Assembly (NCBI RefSeq): GCF_002208135.1
Contig: NZ_CP021647.1
Span: 1,124,839-1,188,838, forward strand
Length of the DNA: 64,000 bases
From: Pseudoalteromonas piscicida
Lineage (GTDB): Bacteria; Pseudomonadota; Gammaproteobacteria; Enterobacterales; Alteromonadaceae
Direction: 5' to 3'
In this document: piece after piece, positions 36,895 through 46,060 of the stretch
How positions within the stretch are numbered: the stretch's first letter is position 1
Layout of the letters: every line of letters begins with the position of its first letter
Made by a program: the position numbers and the translations under genes
Notes under the pieces: model-generated
Databases searched by the model: none
The model's input: the letters and a program-made list of their open reading frames with translations, nothing else
Told to the model about the DNA's origin: nothing

Positions 36895-38130
36895 TTAGTC
36901 ACTTTGTAACGCTTCGATCGGGTCTAGCTTTGAAGCCTTAATAGCGGGATATACACCAAATGTTAAGCCAACTAAGGCACAAATACTAAAAGAAAGGAAA
37001 ATAGCGCTTAGAGACCAAGATACCGCCCAGTTTGAATAAAATGCAATTATCTCTGAAAGTAAAATACCAAACACCACACCTAACAGCCCGCCGAGTATCG
37101 AGATGGTAAAACTCTCTGTAATAAACTGAACTTGAATATTTTTCCGAGTCGCACCGATTGCGCGTAATAAGCCGATTTCTTTGGTTCGTTCAAGCACGGT
37201 TGCGAGCATGATATTCATAATACCAATACCACCAACAAGGAGTGATATACCCGCAACGCAAGACATGACCATATTAAAAATGGCCTGCGTTTGCTTTTGC
37301 TGAGCAAGCAAAGCTGCGGGAATAGTCAGTCTATAGTCATCAATATCGCTATGGCGGTTGGTAAGAATGTTAGTGATAGCTTGAGATGCTAAAATTGGAC
37401 TTTGCGATTTGTCGATGGCGAGTTTCAGTTCGGTAAGCTCTGGCTCAAGTAATCCTTTATTAAAGCGATGAATAGCGGTTGTCAGAGGCACAAAAATACG
37501 GCTTTGTTCACCACCTAATGCAACGCCTTGAAACTCCTTTTTATTCAGGTGCGGTGCTTGCAAAATGCCAACAACCTCAAACCATAAATGGTTGATTTTT
37601 ACTTGTTGGCCAACAGCGCTTCCGAGTGGAAATAGGGTTTTTGCGGTGTTTGCGCCAAGTAACGCAACCTGCCTATATTCCTTGCTATCTTCAGTATTTA
37701 ATAGGCGACCATCAGCGAGTTCATAATGCGCGAGGCTAAAATAGTTTGCTGTGACGCCTGCCGCTTCCCCTTCAAAGCTGCCGAATTCGCTAAATATCTG
37801 GTAGGTATCCACCAGTCGTTCAGCCGAGAAGTCGGTCACAAAGGGTAGGGCGTCGACAATCACTTGGCCGTCTAGTAGATTAAGACCTTGCGAGTGTTTT
37901 CGCTGCTCTTTTAGGTCGTTCTCTTCAATGTCTTTGGCGCTGACAATAACATTATTAATCCCCATTGAATCGATCATTTTGAGGGCTTCTCGTTCAGCAC
38001 CTTCACCGATGTTTAACATAGCAATAACGGCACCCACACCAAAAATCATCCCGAGCAGGGTCAGCAAAGTTCTAAGCTTATGTTGTTTTAATTGCACAAT
38101 AGCATCGGTAAATAAATCCAAATATTTCAT
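36895..38130 (-). CDS. MacB/FtsX-type ABC transporter permease
   Basis: The 411-residue protein has the MacB_PCD plus FtsX layout. One N-terminal membrane helix carries the RTLLTLLGMIFGVGAVIAML motif, a large periplasmic domain spans about 45-285, and three C-terminal helices follow with GGIGIMNIMLATVLERTKEIGLLRAIGATRK before a final KLDPIEALQSD tail. Such permeases work as mechanotransmitters that drive periplasmic substrates (peptides, toxins, lipids) out through a TolC-type channel. It overlaps the third adaptor gene by one base and ends a five-gene operon with its own ATPase. No outer-membrane channel is encoded here. Confidence 0.9.
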   Translation of the reverse strand: MKYLDLFTDAIVQLKQHKLRTLLTLLGMIFGVGAVIAMLNIGEGAEREALKMIDSMGINNVIVSAKDIEENDLKEQRKHSQGLNLLDGQVIVDALPFVTDFSAERLVDTYQIFSEFGSFEGEAAGVTANYFSLAHYELADGRLLNTEDSKEYRQVALLGANTAKTLFPLGSAVGQQVKINHLWFEVVGILQAPHLNKKEFQGVALGGEQSRIFVPLTTAIHRFNKGLLEPELTELKLAIDKSQSPILASQAITNILTNRHSDIDDYRLTIPAALLAQQKQTQAIFNMVMSCVAGISLLVGGIGIMNIMLATVLERTKEIGLLRAIGATRKNIQVQFITESFTISILGGLLGVVFGILLSEIIAFYSNWAVSWSLSAIFLSFSICALVGLTFGVYPAIKASKLDPIEALQSD

Positions 38131-39320
38131 TACAGTTCCTTATTCGGGACAAGTGCAATTTGTTGGTTGGGAGACAAACCTGCCAATACTTCGGTATGGC
38201 TTAGGTTGCTTTGACCTAACTCCACTTTTACGCGTTTAAACTGACTACCGTCTTTAACTTGAACAAAAAACGCATTGTTGTCATTGATAATACTATGTTT
38301 AGGCACAAGTAACGCTTGCTTATTTTCTTGGACAAATAACGTTGCAAGCACCTTATTGCCAGGTTTAAAGTAGGCTGGAGTCTCATCAAGGTTGGCAATG
38401 ACCTCATAGTACTTTTGTGGATCTCCGCGACGAATAGATTGTGGGTAAGGTGATACTTTCGTGACTTTGCCACCAAAGCGTTCATCACTATTCGAGAGCA
38501 GAGTAAACTCTACCTTTTGACCAATCGCAAGGCTGAGCGCTTCTTTTTCATGAACGAAAAGCTTGGCTTGCAGTGATGAAATATCTGGTAATCCCCCGAT
38601 CTTCTGGCCAGGCCATAATGCTTGCCCTGGTTTTGGTTTTTCGCCACGCCAATCAGCATTTAGGGTAAGTAAGCCGTCATGTGGTGCGATGACTTCAAGA
38701 CCTTCTAAATTCGCGTTGTACATCGCAATTTTGCTTTCATGTTGTTTTGACTGCAGCTTTAACAGTTCCATTTCCCCAAGTGCAGAGGATGAAAACTGCT
38801 CTGTCTGCCAGCCAAAATATGCCTCTTTTGCATTGAGGTATTCAACATTTTGCATTTGATCCAAAATGTCGAGCTTTGAGCGGATCCGTTCATCATCAAT
38901 TGAAAAGGTTTCAGCAAAGTGTTTCTCTTCACTGACGATCACTTTGTCGCTGTCCAAATGGGACTTTCTCGTGGTTAAATCACTATCTGTTACGGTGATG
39001 TCTTGCGCGACTTTGCCCTTGTCGAATTCACTAAAGCGTTTTCGTCTTTCTAATTGGCTGCCATCAAAACGTGCAATAACATCGCCTTTTTTCACCTGAG
39101 TGTACTCCGGCATGATCCAAGCGAGCGTTTGAGCCCCTCTCGCTGAGGTTGGGGCGGATATGACAGTTTCACTTGTGGCTTCTAATTCTCCCTCTGCATC
39201 CACAGTGATCGAAAATGGCTTCGACTCTACGGTATATAGGAGTTGTGTTGGTTGCTCAGGCGCTTCTTGGCAGCCAAGTAACCAAAGTGTGACAACAATC
39301 GCGAGTATTTTTTTTCTCAT
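38130..39320 (-). CDS. periplasmic adaptor (HlyD family) lipoprotein, third of three
   Basis: The 396-residue protein has a short lipobox-bearing leader (LWLLGCQEAPEQ, Cys17) and a typical membrane-fusion architecture: lipoyl half (ITVDAEGELEATSETVISAP), a helical arm, the second lipoyl half (LEVIAPHDGLLTL) and beta-barrel segments. It is parallel to the other two adaptors of the operon, with WRGEKPKPGQALWPGQKIGGLPD closely matching WEGEKPSVGESMQFGQPV of its neighbour. Start and stop overlap the flanking genes, so all are translationally coupled. Confidence 0.85.
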   Translation of the reverse strand: MRKKILAIVVTLWLLGCQEAPEQPTQLLYTVESKPFSITVDAEGELEATSETVISAPTSARGAQTLAWIMPEYTQVKKGDVIARFDGSQLERRKRFSEFDKGKVAQDITVTDSDLTTRKSHLDSDKVIVSEEKHFAETFSIDDERIRSKLDILDQMQNVEYLNAKEAYFGWQTEQFSSSALGEMELLKLQSKQHESKIAMYNANLEGLEVIAPHDGLLTLNADWRGEKPKPGQALWPGQKIGGLPDISSLQAKLFVHEKEALSLAIGQKVEFTLLSNSDERFGGKVTKVSPYPQSIRRGDPQKYYEVIANLDETPAYFKPGNKVLATLFVQENKQALLVPKHSIINDNNAFFVQVKDGSQFKRVKVELGQSNLSHTEVLAGLSPNQQIALVPNKEL

Positions 39321-40471
39321 AGCTTCACCTCCGCGCCTTGACTAATCCCAGAAGAAAGCACGGCAAGCGTCGGAGTCGTATACGAGACGGTTACTTCTTT
39401 TTCTCCGCTATTTGTGTCTAGGAGCACTTTACCAGCACTTTGTTTTAAGGCGCTCAATGGCACGGTCAAGGCGTTATCGAGTTGTGCTGTCACTATCTCT
39501 ACGCGAGCGCTCAAGCCTGGTCTCAGCTTTTCAGTATCAACCTTGTCCAACTCAATGATAGCATCGACAATGCGGCTTTTATCTTGATGCGACTTTTCTC
39601 TAAAGGCCTTTCCAATTTCAACGAGTGTTCCGCCGATAACATAACCGTCGGCACTGTCTATGGTAACTTTGACCTTGTGCCCCAATTTAATCCGTCCAAA
39701 GTCGGCTTCTTTAATTTGTGCTTTTACTTGCATTTGTTCAATAACTGATAGCTCAACAACAGGTTGACCAAATTGCATGGATTCACCAACACTAGGCTTT
39801 TCACCTTCCCAGTTTGCTCGGTATGCGATTAACCCATCCATTGGCGCTTTTACTTGTAAACGCTCTATGTCACGTTTTAGTTCTTTTACTTCAGCATCCA
39901 TTCGTGCAACCTTGCTTCTTGCCATTTGGATACTCAGCTCTTTGTTGTCTAGATGAAAAGCGAGTTTACTGCGGGCAAGCTCTAAATCATTGGTTGCAAT
40001 GGTGAAGTCGATTTGCGCCTTTTTACGATCGTTGTCTGAGCGTGAGTTATCTATGATCTCTGCGCGACGTTTTGCCTTATCAAAGTTCATTTGCGCTTCA
40101 GCGAGTGCGAGTTTGTATTCTTCTTCTTGCTTCTCGACTTGAGCTTGTTTATTTTCTAGCTCTTTTTGCGCTTGGCTTAGCTTAGAATTGTATTCCATCA
40201 AGCGATCTCTAACGGTTTGATCGTCAAATGAAACAACAATTTGACCTTTCTGAACCGAGGTATTTTCTGGCATTAGCTGTTTTATCTTGTATTGCCACAT
40301 ACGCTTGATTGAAGGTGGTGCTATCAAAGCGCGGCTTTTTGATTCCAATTCACCATTCGCTTCCACTGTGATAGTGATTGGCTGTGCCTTAACGATATGT
40401 ATATCGCTGGGGGCCTGACTGCAGCCTAGTAAATAGAGTGGAATGATGACTGCCAGTAACTTAACTTTCAT
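39317..40471 (-). CDS. periplasmic adaptor (HlyD family) lipoprotein, second of three
   Basis: The 384-residue protein has lipobox YLLGCSQAP (Cys17) and the same ITVEANGELESKSRALIAPP opening as the third adaptor. A long coiled-coil arm (about 75-190, rich in Glu/Lys/Gln) is flanked by LQVKAPMDGLIAY and KAQIKEADFGRIKLGHKVKV. It overlaps the first adaptor gene by 11 bases and the third by 4. Two paralogous adaptors side by side could form a mixed hexameric ring or serve different substrates. Confidence 0.85.
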   Translation of the reverse strand: MKVKLLAVIIPLYLLGCSQAPSDIHIVKAQPITITVEANGELESKSRALIAPPSIKRMWQYKIKQLMPENTSVQKGQIVVSFDDQTVRDRLMEYNSKLSQAQKELENKQAQVEKQEEEYKLALAEAQMNFDKAKRRAEIIDNSRSDNDRKKAQIDFTIATNDLELARSKLAFHLDNKELSIQMARSKVARMDAEVKELKRDIERLQVKAPMDGLIAYRANWEGEKPSVGESMQFGQPVVELSVIEQMQVKAQIKEADFGRIKLGHKVKVTIDSADGYVIGGTLVEIGKAFREKSHQDKSRIVDAIIELDKVDTEKLRPGLSARVEIVTAQLDNALTVPLSALKQSAGKVLLDTNSGEKEVTVSYTTPTLAVLSSGISQGAEVKL

Positions 40472-41411
40472 TTTTCTCTCCTGGCAAAGTTATGCTTCCG
40501 CTCATGCCCGGTAGTAGTGGCAAATCGGTGTTGAATGTGAACTTAGCTCGGTAATACATGCCTTGGCCCCAGTCTTGGCGCTTTTCAGGTTGTGTTGATA
40601 GCTCAGTGAGCGTACTAGGCGTTGATGAGGAGCGAAAGGCGTCAAACTTTAAATCGGCAGTTTGACCCTCCTTAATACCAATAGCATCTACTTCATGGAT
40701 CCATGCTTCTAGATACAGACCTGCTGTAGAAGGGATTTCTGCTACTTTCCAACCCGGTTGTACTGTTGCACCAGCAAACAACTTGTTGCCATTCCAAGGG
40801 TGATCCGCATACAGAATTGGGCCGCTGTTACTGGCCTTTAAACTCATTTTTTCCAGCTGCTCTTGATTGTGTGTCAGGCTTGCTTCTAACCGTCTTATCT
40901 CCAGTTGTTGTTTCTGAGTATTTGCTTTTGCTTCAGTTTTGGCCTTGCGCAGACTTATTTCGGCTTTATGGTTTTCGATAATTGCTTTTTCTAACGTCAG
41001 CTGATGTTGTTCGTAGTCGTAGGTGCTGATGTTGGCTTTTGGCACGTTAGCATCTATTTTGGCTTTTTCTACGAGCAAAATGGTTTTTTTCAACTGAAAC
41101 TGAGCTTCGAGTATTTTTTGGGCGCCGTCTTGCTCAATTCGTTTGTATTCGTCTTTTGCAGCATCGAGCGCAACTTTATCTTGGTCGATTGAGGTCGCGA
41201 TAGAGCCGGAATCATAGACGACGACAATATCCCCCTCATTGGCAACTTCCCCTTCGGGCAGCATCCATTGAATTTGAATCTTCCAAGAGTCACTCATCGG
41301 TGCGTGAAATACTTGGGTTTCACCTGCTTTAACGAGACCCGAGACGATAATTGGTTTGGCAAAAGCCTGCAAAGAGGTGAGTAGGGCGATGCTTATGATA
41401 TAGCTGCGCAT
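40461..41411 (-). CDS. shorter HlyD-like periplasmic adaptor, first of three
   Basis: The 316-residue protein has a cleavable signal (ALLTSLQAFAKP) rather than a lipobox. It carries a lipoyl-like stretch (EGEVANEGDIVVVYDSG), a coiled-coil arm (about 75-180) and a second half with ASNSGPILYADHPWNG and GMYYRAKFTFN. It lacks part of the C-terminal membrane-proximal domain of full adaptors. It overlaps the ATPase gene by 19 bases and the next adaptor by 11, confirming one transcript. Its sequence is clearly different from the other two, so the exporter uses non-identical adaptors. Confidence 0.75.
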   Translation of the reverse strand: MRSYIISIALLTSLQAFAKPIIVSGLVKAGETQVFHAPMSDSWKIQIQWMLPEGEVANEGDIVVVYDSGSIATSIDQDKVALDAAKDEYKRIEQDGAQKILEAQFQLKKTILLVEKAKIDANVPKANISTYDYEQHQLTLEKAIIENHKAEISLRKAKTEAKANTQKQQLEIRRLEASLTHNQEQLEKMSLKASNSGPILYADHPWNGNKLFAGATVQPGWKVAEIPSTAGLYLEAWIHEVDAIGIKEGQTADLKFDAFRSSSTPSTLTELSTQPEKRQDWGQGMYYRAKFTFNTDLPLLPGMSGSITLPGEKNES

Positions 41412-42079
41412 TGGCTATCCTCCACTTTCTCGCCATCTTTCATTCTGATGATACGCTCGGCATATGCTGCAATATCGTCTTCATGCGTTACCATTACAAT
41501 AGTGTGACCTTGCTGGTGTAGCTGACATAGTAATTCCATGATCTCATGCGAGGTTTTACTATCTAAGTTACCAGTTGGTTCATCGGCAAAAATGACTTTT
41601 GGCTCATTGATAAGCGCCCGCGCAATAGCAACACGTTGGCGTTGTCCTCCAGACATTTCGAAGGGTTTGTGATGTGCTCTGCTATCAAGACCTACTTTTT
41701 TTAGCATGGCAAGTCCGCGACTTTTTGCCTCTGATGGAGAAGTCTCGGTGTACCTTAGCGGTAAGATGACATTTTCCAGTGCGGTTAGGCGAGTAAGGAG
41801 GTGGAATGTTTGAAAGATAAAGCCAATTTTTTGATTTCTAATTTGTGATAAGGCCTCATCTTCAACGGCCTGAATTTCTTGATTAGCAAGATAGTAAGAG
41901 CCGGAGGTTGGAGAGTCTAAGCAGCCAAGTATATTCATTAATGTAGACTTTCCAGAGCCAGAAGACCCCATTACTGCGACAAATTCACCTTCCATTACTT
42001 CTAGAGAAACTGATTTTAGTGCATGCACTTGTGTCTCTCCACTTCCGTATACTCGGCTTAAGTTTTCGACCCGAATCAT
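41393..42079 (-). CDS. MacB/LolD-type ABC transporter ATPase
   Basis: The 228-residue protein has all nucleotide-binding motifs: Walker [11 protein letters not shown]-loop FQTFHLL, signature [15 protein letters not shown], Walker [13 protein letters not shown] and H-loop VTHEDD. The [10 protein letters not shown] form is typical of the LolD/MacB/FtsE group, matching the FtsX-like permease four genes downstream. It is the first gene of the ABC operon and powers export through the coupled permease and adaptors. Confidence 0.93.
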   Translation of the reverse strand: MIRVENLSRVYGSGETQVHALKSVSLEVMEGEFVAVMGSSGSGKSTLMNILGCLDSPTSGSYYLANQEIQAVEDEALSQIRNQKIGFIFQTFHLLTRLTALENVILPLRYTETSPSEAKSRGLAMLKKVGLDSRAHHKPFEMSGGQRQRVAIARALINEPKVIFADEPTGNLDSKTSHEIMELLCQLHQQGHTIVMVTHEDDIAAYAERIIRMKDGEKVEDSQCAAIS

Positions 42080-42249
42080 TGTAGATTATAATCCCTTGTT
42101 TTTTATTGTATTTTATTTATGGTTTAGAGGTGTTTAACCTTGTACCTAAATTTGAGTGTAACTGTTGTGCAGGATAGAGTAAACCGAGAAGGTATTAGAC
42201 GAAAAGCGAATAAGGTAAAAAGTTGTTTCTGAATACTGCGGATTACTGA

Positions 42250-42281
42250 AAGTGCCTAACAAAATTGGCTGCTAGGCACTT
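42250..42281 (-). terminator. terminator after the SPFH/NfeD pair
   Basis: AAGTGCCTA (42250-42258) pairs with TAGGCACTT (42273-42281), about 25 bases past the NfeD stop on the reverse strand. The T tract is short. Confidence 0.5.
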
Positions 42282-42306
42282 TGTTCGCAAGGTTATACCA
42301 ATTTGC

Positions 42307-42759
42307 TTAATTAGGCTCTACCCAAAACGCGCCAACCTCTTTTTTAACCACTTTGACTTCCGTTCCTGCAGTAATAGGTTGTTTACTTTTTAGTTGCCAC
42401 GCAATACCAGAATAGGTATGAAAAATACGACTATCTGCATTCAAGTCCTTTTCTAGCGTAAAGGTAAGCTCAGCAAAATCACTGGTTACTTCTTTATTGT
42501 CGGTGACGTCTTGCATACGTCTTAGTGGCTTCCATAAAAACACAGCCAGTGATGTCGTGACTAACGCATTAAACCAAAGTGCGGTCAGCCAAGTTTGATC
42601 GAGCATACCTGCGTACATTAGGCCGCCGCTGATCACCAGCGACAGACCTAAAAAGAACAGTACAAAGGTCGCAAAACCAAGCACCGCAACCTCAACAATT
42701 AGGCAAGCAATTCCTAGTACTACTAAGGTTTGTGCTAAATGCTCAAGTAAAAAGGCCAT
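42307..42759 (-). CDS. NfeD-like membrane protein (YbbK type)
   Basis: The 150-residue protein has three to four N-terminal membrane helices (about 10-75) and a C-terminal OB-fold domain (about 90-150; SGIAWQLKSKQPITAGTEVKVV) as in NfeD/YbbK proteins. These act with SPFH proteins in membrane microdomain organisation and quality control. It starts 5 bases after the SPFH gene, the classical gene pair. Confidence 0.85.
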   Translation of the reverse strand: MAFLLEHLAQTLVVLGIACLIVEVAVLGFATFVLFFLGLSLVISGGLMYAGMLDQTWLTALWFNALVTTSLAVFLWKPLRRMQDVTDNKEVTSDFAELTFTLEKDLNADSRIFHTYSGIAWQLKSKQPITAGTEVKVVKKEVGAFWVEPN

Positions 42760-42764
42760 AGGCG

Positions 42765-43715
42765 TTACCCTTGCTTTTTATTTAATGTATTAATAATAGA
42801 CATGCCTTGTGCCACAAGCGAACTTGCATCTGTGCCATTGTCTGGTAGCAATACCACAGAAGATTCTTTAGCTATCGCTTCTTTTGCTGCAATGGCTTTT
42901 GTTGCTAAGTCAAGCTGGATGGCTTTTTGACCTTCTTCGGTATTTGCAGCTTCACCGACTTTACGCAGAGCTTCGGCTTGTGCGTCTGCAACGGCAATAA
43001 TCGCTTTTGCTTCACCTTCAGCGCTTAGGATCTGTTCTGCCTTTTCGGCTTCAGCTGCAAGCACTTGTGCTTGCTTCTTACCTTCCGCGACATTGATTGC
43101 GGCTTGACGGTCACCCTCTGACTCTAATATTTGAGCTCGTTTCACACGCTCAGCCTTCATTTGTGCTTCCATTGCTTCCATTACAGAATTTGGTGGCACA
43201 ATATCTTTAATCTCGTAGCGCAGTACTTGAATGCCCCAAGGATCAGAAGCTGAGTTGATGGCGGCGACGATGTTGGTATTAAGTAAATCTCGCTCTTCAA
43301 AGGTTTTATCCAACTCCATTTTACCCAGTTCGCTACGCATGGTGGTTTGCGCAAGCTGAGTTACCGCGAAGATATAATCGTCAACACCGTAAGTCGCTTT
43401 ATACGGATCTAAAACCCTAAAATAGAGTACACCATCAACAATCAATGAAATATTGTCTTTGGTTATCGCTGATTGAGATGGCACATCAACGGCTTGCTCC
43501 TTTAAGCTCCTATCGGAGGCTACGCGGTCGATAAATGGCAGAATAAAGTTAAGCCCGGCTTCTTTAGTGGATTGATACTTACCGAAACGTTCAATAATCC
43601 ACGCACGGTTCTGCGGGACAAATTTGATACTCCCTTTTAGTACCACAATAACGAAAATCAATAAAAACGCTTGAATGGTAAAAAGGTAATCAAAAATAAG
43701 TGTGACTGGATCCAT
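42765..43715 (-). CDS. SPFH/stomatin-family protein (QmcA-like)
   Basis: The 316-residue protein has one N-terminal membrane helix (about 10-28), the SPFH domain opening KFVPQNRAWIIERFGKYQSTKEAG, and WGIQVLRYEIKDIVPP. A long Ala/Glu-rich coiled coil (KAERVKRAQILESEGDRQAA) is followed by a C-terminal tail. It matches QmcA/stomatin in length and order. Such proteins form large ring assemblies in the inner membrane and modulate FtsH-type proteolysis. Paired with the NfeD gene. Confidence 0.9.
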   Translation of the reverse strand: MDPVTLIFDYLFTIQAFLLIFVIVVLKGSIKFVPQNRAWIIERFGKYQSTKEAGLNFILPFIDRVASDRSLKEQAVDVPSQSAITKDNISLIVDGVLYFRVLDPYKATYGVDDYIFAVTQLAQTTMRSELGKMELDKTFEERDLLNTNIVAAINSASDPWGIQVLRYEIKDIVPPNSVMEAMEAQMKAERVKRAQILESEGDRQAAINVAEGKKQAQVLAAEAEKAEQILSAEGEAKAIIAVADAQAEALRKVGEAANTEEGQKAIQLDLATKAIAAKEAIAKESSVVLLPDNGTDASSLVAQGMSIINTLNKKQG

Positions 43716-44088
43716 GTTAGCTCTCCTACTACATAAGAATTGTTCGCATCAAATGCATGTTCCCAATATAGATGAATAACGTAAGAATAGCTATTGGTTT
43801 GTTTTCCCCTCAGTGTAACTATGATGACTGGACTTTTTGGGCAGTTTTGCATGTGGTTTGTAACGAAGTGTATAAATCATATTTATATTTAGATGTGACT
43901 AAAAAATATCGATTATTCTTCTATTTTATAATGACATCGCTGTCATTTTTTTTGTTCTGAGATGTAATTACCCCTTTCTTTGTAATTAAAGACCTTAATT
44001 TATAATTTAGTTGATAACATTGCGTTGACAAATTTAATTTGTTGTATATTATGCCGTACCCTATATGGGTTTAAAGGATTTTACTACA
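43716..44088. other. 373-bp intergenic region with divergent promoters
   Basis: It separates the SPFH gene (reverse) from the helical pseudogene (forward). The forward promoter at 44025-44052 is clear; the rest is AT-rich and non-coding. Confidence 0.5.
44025..44052 (+). promoter_or_regulatory. sigma-70 promoter
   Basis: TTGACA (44025-44030), a 16-base spacer and TATTAT (44047-44052) match the consensus closely, 37 bases before the likely GTG start of the next gene. Confidence 0.65.
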
Positions 44089-45125
44089 GTGTTTGATAGA
44101 ATTATAAAGACAGTGTCTTTTTGTTTGCCTTGTTTAGCTTTTCTGTTAATGCACTTAGCTTGATTGAAATTAAAACGGTAGAAGATGAAATTCGAGAGTT
44201 GCCACATCTTTCAGATCTTGGCTTGAATAAAGTACCTGGAATTGTTGTTAAATTAAATAAATTTGAGGTTGATTTTAACTCCCTTAACCCACTGCCAAAT
44301 GACGCTGAGCTGCTTAAAGAGGCAATATTTAGCTGTAAAAATACTCTAGCAAGTCATGTTAATCAAGCAAAATTGTACTCGGCACTTCAGCAAGAAATGA
44401 TTGATTTATCTGAAGGTACGAGTAGTTTATCATTAGTACAAAAAAGTATCATGATAAATATTCTCCTTGCAGGGCCTACAGCAATATCCTCTCAATTTTA
44501 CTCTGACTATATTAACAGTGACGAAGCTGGTGGTATACGGCTTCGAGAAACACTCATGTATTTTACGCTTCATCCTAAAGCTAGTGTTAAATCAAGAATT
44601 AGTTTAATGGCAGATGAAAGCGTGCATCCTATTTTTAGAGGTCCCGCGAGCTGGGCATTTGGTAAACTATCCGCTCAAAATGATCCTGATGCAATTGCTC
44701 AACTATCAAAAGCGCTAAATCAGTCTATTGGAGACGACTTTGGCTTCGATAGTAAGTTATTAACGTTATTAGGGCTAGCTGAAATAGCTGACTTTGATTA
44801 CATCAAATCAAATTATTCAAATGTTGGATTAGGGGATGAGTATCTCGCTATTGCCGAACGTTATATAAAATTAAAACGCGCCTTATCATCAGATAAAGAT
44901 AAACTAATTGAATTAAACTTTAATGTTAAAATGGGGTAGTATGAAAGAGATGAAGCCATAAAGTATATATTGGAGAATAACAAAACGAACCTGCTTTCAA
45001 AATTAGGTGTTTTGTCTGATTTGGAAAATGGAATCTTTGTGATTGAAGAAGTCTCTCAACTGGCTAGTATTCTTGGTTATCGAATTTCTGGTAGTTCAGA
45101 TAATCCAGTGATTACGGCTATCTAG
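44089..45125 (+). pseudogene. exported HEAT-like helical protein, frameshifted and interrupted by TAG
   Basis: Read from GTG 44089, MFDRIIKTVSF shifts at the TTTTT run near 44113-44117 into LFALFSFSVNALS, together making a normal signal peptide. The next 260 residues are helical (SRISLMADESVHPIFRGPASWAFGKLSAQNDP is HEAT-like). An in-frame TAG at 44937-44939 is followed directly by YERDEAIKYILENNKTNLL and the end ...SSDNPVITAI, stop at 45123-45125. One frameshift plus one nonsense codon suggest decay; alternatively translation may start at TTG 44121 and the tail may be separate. The tail's last 29 codons recur at 45951-46037. No family is recognised. Confidence 0.6.
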
Positions 45126-45148
45126 TATATTATTTTATGGTTTACTTT

Positions 45149-45895
45149 ATGAAAAAGTATTTAACGTTTGGCCACAGTTTTCTGTGTATTTTAGTCCTAA
45201 CGCTCACTGGCTGTAGTGTATTTGATAAGTCCTTTGGTTTCAGAGGCCCGATAGTTGTTACAATAGCAACCAAAGATGGTAAACAGCCTGAAGCACCATT
45301 TTTAATTAAATCTTCGCATGTTGAGGTTGGGGGTCATGGGGGAAGTGGACTGAAAAGGGGCTATCTTTATGAAAAAATTGGCGATGCAAACCAACCGATT
45401 TTATTTCCAAGGGAGCACTTAGATCTCAAATATCCTAATGCTTATGCGTTAATACACTTCAAAGTGCGCCATCCTATGTACAATACTGAATATTCAAGTG
45501 CATATTTTGCCCCAAGCAAAGCTGATGATCCAATTCCCTTTACAATTGAAGTGCTTCCGCTGGAGGCGGTTTTGGCTCGAATAGAAAAAGAGGCTGAGCG
45601 CGCGAGCTTGGCGATGGAGCAGCTCGCACCGGATAGCTCAGAATATTACCGCCAGAGTTCGTTATTTGAAAAGGCTAGGCACAGTTTAGGAGCTTTGGTA
45701 TCACGGCATATTGATTCCATAAAAACCGACTATTTACCAGTGCTTCCAAAAGAAATACAAAAAGCGGTGAGAGAAAAATATAACCCGATATTTAAGGAGT
45801 TATATTATCGCTATCCAGAAACCGATTGTGGGCTTTTGATGTATTGCCAAGAACAATTAAAAAAACCAAGAGAGCACGAATATAATGGACTATAA
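45149..45895 (+). CDS. tandem lipoprotein A, unknown function
   Basis: Start taken at MKKYLTF (a signal peptide of normal shape) rather than four codons earlier; neither has a strong ribosome site. The 248-residue protein has lipobox LTGCS (Cys21), then FRGPIVVTIATKDGKQPEAPFLIKS, a glycine-rich HVEVGGHGGSGLKRGYLY and FAPSKADDPIPFTIEVL. A helical C-terminal half follows (RIEKEAERASLAMEQLAPDSSEYY) and the end contains a Cys pair (TDCGLLMYC). No family is recognised. The neighbouring copy differs mostly in the central region and the last residues. Confidence 0.65.
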   Translation: MKKYLTFGHSFLCILVLTLTGCSVFDKSFGFRGPIVVTIATKDGKQPEAPFLIKSSHVEVGGHGGSGLKRGYLYEKIGDANQPILFPREHLDLKYPNAYALIHFKVRHPMYNTEYSSAYFAPSKADDPIPFTIEVLPLEAVLARIEKEAERASLAMEQLAPDSSEYYRQSSLFEKARHSLGALVSRHIDSIKTDYLPVLPKEIQKAVREKYNPIFKELYYRYPETDCGLLMYCQEQLKKPREHEYNGL

Positions 45896-46060
45896 AAAGG
45901 TGAGTTTTGTTGTTTTAAAAATTTACATTGATGATGGGGGATGAAATTTTGTGATCGAAGAAGTCTCTCAACTGGCTAGTATTCTTGGTTATAGAATTTC
46001 TGGTAGTTCAGATAATCCTGTAATTACGGCTATCTAGTATATTATTTTATGGTTTACTTT

